NCBI RefSeq assembly: GCF_018320785.1
Contig: NC_054886.1
Span: forward strand, 27,663,732 to 27,727,731
Length of the DNA: 64,000 nucleotides
From: Cheilinus undulatus
Taxonomy: Eukaryota > Chordata > Actinopteri > Labriformes > Labridae
Direction of reading: 5' to 3'
In this document: positions 59,579 to 64,000 of the stretch, piece by piece
How the letters are laid out: every line of letters starts with the position of its first letter
Position numbering within the stretch: the first letter of the stretch is position 1
Translations under genes and position numbers: made by a program
The notes under the pieces: generated by a model
The model's input: the letters and a program-made list of their open reading frames with translations, nothing else
Databases searched by the model: none
Told to the model about the DNA's origin: nothing

Positions 59579-59859
59579 AGCTGTCAAACACAAATAAAAT
59601 ATGGGAAAAAGTTGTATCTGTCAGGCATCAAGGTTTGGTTTAAAGGTAGAATTTTTACTCTACTGTTAAGGGGTTGACATTTTGTGAAACAGATATAAAT
59701 TCAGTGGTGTCATCTGCAAAGAATACAACTTTCTCATTGCTTTATTGGGGATATTGGCAATTTATGAGCAAAACTTAACCCATGTTGTTTTGCTCTGCTG
59801 TTATAATGCCTGGCACCAGTTTCTCATGCCTAGAAAGCAGTGTTAAAACTAAAAGAGTG
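59579..59859. other. no gene recognised
   Basis: Short unassigned sequence upstream of the TNF-ligand first exon. Confidence 0.45.
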
Positions 59860-60222
59860 AGAGAGTAAGAGAGAGAGAGAGAGCATTCCTCCTCCGCTCC
59901 AGGGTGGTGAAAAGGTTAAGCCAGCCCCCTCTTTCCTTCTCCCTCTCAGGGCTGCAGCTCATCAGTCCAGCGCTGCCTCCTCTAACAGCAGCAGTTCCTC
60001 TTTACGCACAGACATGGACAGATCCTCACTCTGACTTCACCAGGTCGTCTTCTCCCTACTCCACCAGAGCTCCGAGTGAACAGCTCTTCTTGCTGCAGCG
60101 GACGCATGGAGATCTAACTTTGCTTCCCATTTTGTTGCTCAATCCCCGTGGAAGTTCTTGTTGTTTTGCTGTTCCCTTGGTTTTTGATTCTCTTTATGGT
60201 CTGCTCATGCGTCGGGAATGCC
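59860..60222 (+). other. 5' UTR and proximal promoter of the TNF-ligand gene
   Basis: A GA microsatellite (about 59868-59885) precedes a C/T- and GC-richer stretch that runs into the coding exon. Out-of-frame ATGs (for example near 60106) could lower translation. No TATA box is clear. Confidence 0.4.
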
Positions 60223-60444
60223 ATGGCCACTCCGAGCGCACAGCAGCAGCACCAGGATTATTACAGATCGGTGAGCAGCGAGTCCACCACCTATATGATG
60301 GTCCCTGCCGGCGGGCCAAACAGCACGGCGCGCCGGGAAGCGCCGTCCAAGATGTGGGTGGCGATGGTGGTGATTGTGGTGGTGGTGCTGCAGATCGCCT
60401 CCACCACGGGGCTCTTTCTCTACCTAAACATGTCCATATCGCAG
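60223..60444 (+). CDS. TNF-superfamily ligand, first coding exon (TNFSF11- or TNFSF10-like), partial
   Basis: Encodes MATPSAQQQHQDYYRSV, a cytoplasmic tail of about 43 residues, then a hydrophobic segment (VAMVVIVVVVLQIAS, about residues 46-68), then LNMSISQ and a clean donor gtaaga at 60445, phase 0. A short tail and single membrane span in exon 1, with the receptor-binding fold in later exons, is the plan of type II TNF ligands. The ATG at 60223 sits in a near-ideal Kozak context (gccATGg). An in-frame ATG at 60196 would add nine residues but is in a weak context. DYYRSV plus the end of the span recall RANKL and fish TRAIL-like ligands; I cannot separate them from this exon. The rest of the gene is beyond 64,000 or unrecognised in the intron. 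Confidence 0.65.
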
Positions 60445-61580
60445 GTAAGAGCTGGCTAGCATTTACTTTTTGGGGCAACACGTGGGTGCTTTGTGCAGAA
60501 GGTTTACTTTTCTTGAAGTGAACGCAGCAGAAATACGCCAGTCCAGTTTATGTGCGTTGAAATCGTTGTAATGCGAGTTGACACTTATAAAAATCCAAAT
60601 TTGTACACGAAAGCTTTAAAAAAGTTGACTCTTCCTTTAATATATACCCGCTTAAGTTTATATTTCATGTCGAAATTATCTTTTACGCGTCTAAACTGAA
60701 AGTGAACGCCAGAAAATTTGAATTTATGTTGAAATATTCCACACAAGTCATGGCGTTTGTCCACATGACCACTCAAAGTGTCTAAGAGAATACAAAAGTG
60801 CCACAAACCTCCACCATATGCTCCATGACATGAAGTACAACAACTTAAGAGAGTAATTTATGTCTTGAAAAGTGTTGACGCATTTCGCCCCCGCGTTTGA
60901 CTCGCCAGGCGCTTCGAAAACACTTTTGCATGACTTGACTTGTTTAACAGTTTTAAGTTACAAGCAGTCAAAGCCAAAGGAGAGAAATGTCCTGCTAGCA
61001 GCGTTTAAACTGTATGACTTGCCTCATTAATGGGGCATATTGTAGCTATTTACGCAGCAAGTACAGTCTGAGGGTATTGCAGCCAGTAGGCTTGCTTTTA
61101 AGTAGGTTACAGATGTGTGCAGAAGTGAAATATGCAGGTCAGTAAGGGAGGTGTGAGCTTATAGTGCCTTATCCCCTGGGGTAAACACAAACAGATAGGG
61201 ATAAAGGGCTTTAAAGTAGTTGCATTTTGCCATTAGGACAATATTTTCAAATGTTCAAATGGAGGGACTTAATTTTACTCTCTTGGAAAGTCAGATTTTT
61301 TGTCATTGCACCTTTTAACAACATTAGAAAGTGCCCCTGCAGATGAGAATTATGGCTCCCAAGATTGAGAAAAAATAATCATATTACAACAGTAAACAGG
61401 AAGCACAAGGACTGTGTGGCGTTATAGAACACATTTGTTCCGGTAAGTTTATTGTGGCTGGCATTGCTTCACTAAAGTCGCACTAAGCCCGTACTCTCCA
61501 TTCATGTTGGCCAGTTTAATGAGGGCACTACCATTTTCAGAACATCAAATAGGGATGAATTATACTGTATTATTTGCTTC
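60445..61580 (+). other. start of the TNF-ligand first intron, no recognised feature
   Basis: No exon with a convincing TNF-ligand reading frame was recognised here. The sequence is mostly unique-looking. Confidence 0.4.
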
Positions 61581-61584
61581 GCTA

Positions 61585-62400
61585 TCAGCTGTAAATATTG
61601 GCTGTACATTCTGTAAAATTTGACTTATATTTTCCCCTATCAGCTGTAAATGTAAGCCTATATCGGCTGTAAATTTTGGCCTGTATCAGCTGTAAATTTG
61701 CCCTATATTGGCCATAAAATTTGGGCTGTTATACGTGTAAATTTGTACTAAATCAGCTTCCAGTATCAGCCTGCGTCTGCTGTAAAGATTGCCTTGTATT
61801 GGCTGAACATTTTGACTTATATCTGCTGTATATTTCAGCCTATGTTGATTGCAAATGCAAGCCTATGTTGGCTGTAATAATTGGCCTGTACTAGGTGTAC
61901 ATTTTGACCCACAGTTGCTTGAATATCAGCCTATATCTGCTGTAAATTTTGGCCTGTGCTGGCTGCAAGGTTTGACTTATATCTCTTGTAAAATTTGGCT
62001 TACGTTCGTGGCAAATGCTAGCCTATATTGGCTGTAACTGATGTCTTGTCCTGGATGTAAATTTTGACCTACATCAGCTTGAATATCAGCCTATATCTGC
62101 TCTTTTGGCCTGTATTAGCTGTAAAGTGCAACCTTTTATCTGTTGTAAATTTCGGCCTATGTTGATGGCAAATGTTTGCCTATATTGGCTGTAAATTTCA
62201 GCCTAAATTGGCTGTAAATATTTTCCCATATCAGCTGTAAGTAAGACCTGTATTGGCTGTGAATGTTTGCTTTTATCGACTGTTAATATTAGCTTATAGT
62301 GACTGGCAGTATTGACATATCAGCCATAAAAATAGCTCAAATTGTCTGTAGATTTGACCTGTACTGTCTGTAAATATTTGCTGCATGTTTAAATAAGTTT
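61585..62400 (+). repeat. degenerate ggctgtaaat tandem array in TNF-ligand intron
   Basis: More than twenty degenerate units of the form ggctgtaaatttt plus gcctatatca, spaced about 24-36 bases. The open reading frames in it are by-products of the repeat. Confidence 0.85.
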
Positions 62401-64000
62401 GTGGAGTTTTAGGTAGGGCCAACAGACCTACATGTCTTATTTCATCCTCATTCCTTATACTTCAGAGTGTGTATTTAGGACTGAAGTTTTGGGTCTGAAC
62501 TACATTTCTACATCAATATTGATATTGGCTATAAATTATTTGGAAAAATGGGCCTACCCACAAAAAAATCCAATGTTGGACATCCCTTTAAACCTGATTG
62601 ATTGTCCAGCCCTACCTTCAGGGCTACCTACTTATAATAAATAAATCTTGAAGCCCTTTGGAGTGCATGGCTCCAGGCAGTTGCCTTCTTTTGTGTTATG
62701 GTAAGACCGCCTACATCCATAGACCTGTGCATACCTTGTTCCACACAGATGGACAAATCAGTGTTGCAAGAATGGAGGATTGCTTTGGTGCTTCATTTGG
62801 TCTGACAAACCAGGACGTGTTTGTGATTTATGTATTTTTCTCATTGCATGGTACATAGAACTCGTAAATGGGATGGTCATGGTCAAAACAGGACGTACGG
62901 CCCCCTTTATTTTGCCTGAATGTGCCTTCCTGTACCACATTAGTGAAGAAAGAGGCCTTTGCTGGAAAATTTGCATGGCTTAAGCGTGGTTTGTCCCTCC
63001 AGAAATCAATTAGCAGAGCTGCTGTCGCTGCCACATTCAGTGAAAGCGAGAGCCGACCTTTGCAGTGAAAGTTATGACTCCTAAAGCACAAGCAGTGGAT
63101 TGTGTTCAGCTCTGTTTTATCAGATTTCAGTGTCCTCCTTTCTCCGTTGAGGGTTTTATCAGAGAGCAACTTAAATGCCTAATATGATACATAAGGAATA
63201 CCAGAGGGTTAAATATGTGTTAAGGTGAGGTCTACTGAAACATATGGTTTCTGATACACCTCATGGGAAGTTCATGCACTGTCCGTTTAGCAAATCTGCA
63301 GAGACGAAGAAGGAAATTGATGTATGAATCGCAGCAAGAGTCCAGTTTAGACTGTAACGCTACTCCGTAAGAGAGCGGGCTGCATCTCGGCATGAGAGTA
63401 AACATCTGTAAGAAGTCAAGGTGGGAAATGTGTCATGCTTTCCGCCCCCCTGCAGGGACAATAACTCACACAGGTGTGCTACAGACAGCTCTCATGCACA
63501 TGTGTCCTACACCGGTGCTGTAGATCATTTAAAGGGGAAATGGAAAGCCTGAGCGTCCCTCTGCTGTGTATTCTAAAGCATGTGATGTCTGAAGAGGGAC
63601 GTTTTTCAACTTTTCCTCATGAGAAAAAGGAGAGAAAAATGATATCTGATGTTTAGTTAAAGCTTTGGCCATGAAATGAAGCTTTTTAGCTAATGCTTCA
63701 TAAGCCAGTGGGAGTTCACCAGAAAGGATTAGCATTTGTACACAAAATCAGCTGAATCAGTGACTAGAGTGAAACATTTCCAGATGATTTTTGGTGTACT
63801 GTAAAAGGCACGTCAGTGTTATTTTACAATGAATTTTTAACCGCAGGAAGATTTTCAGTCAGCAGTAATTTGAATCTGAGGTTCACTGAGAAAGAAGCTA
63901 AGCTAATAGTTGCGTTAGCTAAACATACTGCCTCATTATCACTGCTGAAGAACAAGATAGTCTTCTAGCATTAAAATGTTTTTGCTTATTATTTTAACCA
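62401..64000 (+). other. remaining intron or flank, no recognised gene
   Basis: Mixed unique-looking sequence. Neither strand shows a reading frame with a recognisable domain. A possible acceptor-like tract at about 63450 (ccccctgcag) is not followed by a TNF-like frame that I recognise. Confidence 0.4.

Noticed and set aside
59904..60521. A 205-codon open frame overlapping the TNF-ligand exon
   Set aside because: It starts without an ATG, lies in a different frame from the membrane-span exon, and ignores the clean donor at 60445. GC-rich sequence explains its length.

Overview
This is a vertebrate nuclear window that looks like a ray-finned fish, probably a percomorph teleost. The case rests on a compact eleven-coding-exon cyclin B3 gene, a large load of decayed Tc1-type, hAT-type and PIF/Harbinger-type DNA transposons, LINE tails of kinds common in fish genomes, and many AT-rich degenerate tandem arrays. 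No bacterial, organellar or intact viral genes were seen, and no tRNA, rRNA or CRISPR array.

Layout. Positions 1-22,000 are gene-poor: transposon relics, tandem arrays (gtggcaaaa-type arrays, a 21-23 bp AT minisatellite, and a satellite with a 65 bp period that is split by a LINE tail) and unassigned DNA. Positions 22,027-32,612 on the minus strand hold a complete cyclin B3 gene (ccnb3), 429 codons in 11 coding exons with GT-AG junctions. A non-coding first exon and a CCAAT-containing promoter lie near 32,880-33,130. Its introns carry a nested Tc1 relic, a LINE tail and two hAT-like elements with target-site duplications. Positions 33,130-41,760 are intergenic or intronic, with a Harbinger-like MITE and a tagct-rich array. 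A plus-strand terminal coding exon at about 41,779-42,664 encodes a small A-kinase-anchor-like protein with four similar amphipathic RII-binding-like helices, followed by a poly(A) signal. Positions 42,900-59,880 are mostly transposon relics: hAT elements, a degenerate Tc1, an L1-like LINE split by an element with 244 bp inverted arms, a LINE split by a Harbinger element, and a 300 bp fold-back MITE. Positions 60,223-60,444 on the plus strand hold the first coding exon of a TNF-superfamily ligand (cytoplasmic tail plus transmembrane segment). The rest of that gene lies beyond the window, and its first intron contains a ggctgtaaat array.

How it fits together. ccnb3 and the A-kinase-anchor-like gene are divergent neighbours, as AKAP4 and CCNB3 are on the human X from what I know of that map. 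The next gene is a TNF ligand, and on human chromosome 13 AKAP11 sits beside TNFSF11. The window may therefore preserve an old paralogous block that mammals have thinned. The family calls come from reading the sequence. The synteny argument is from memory and is inference.
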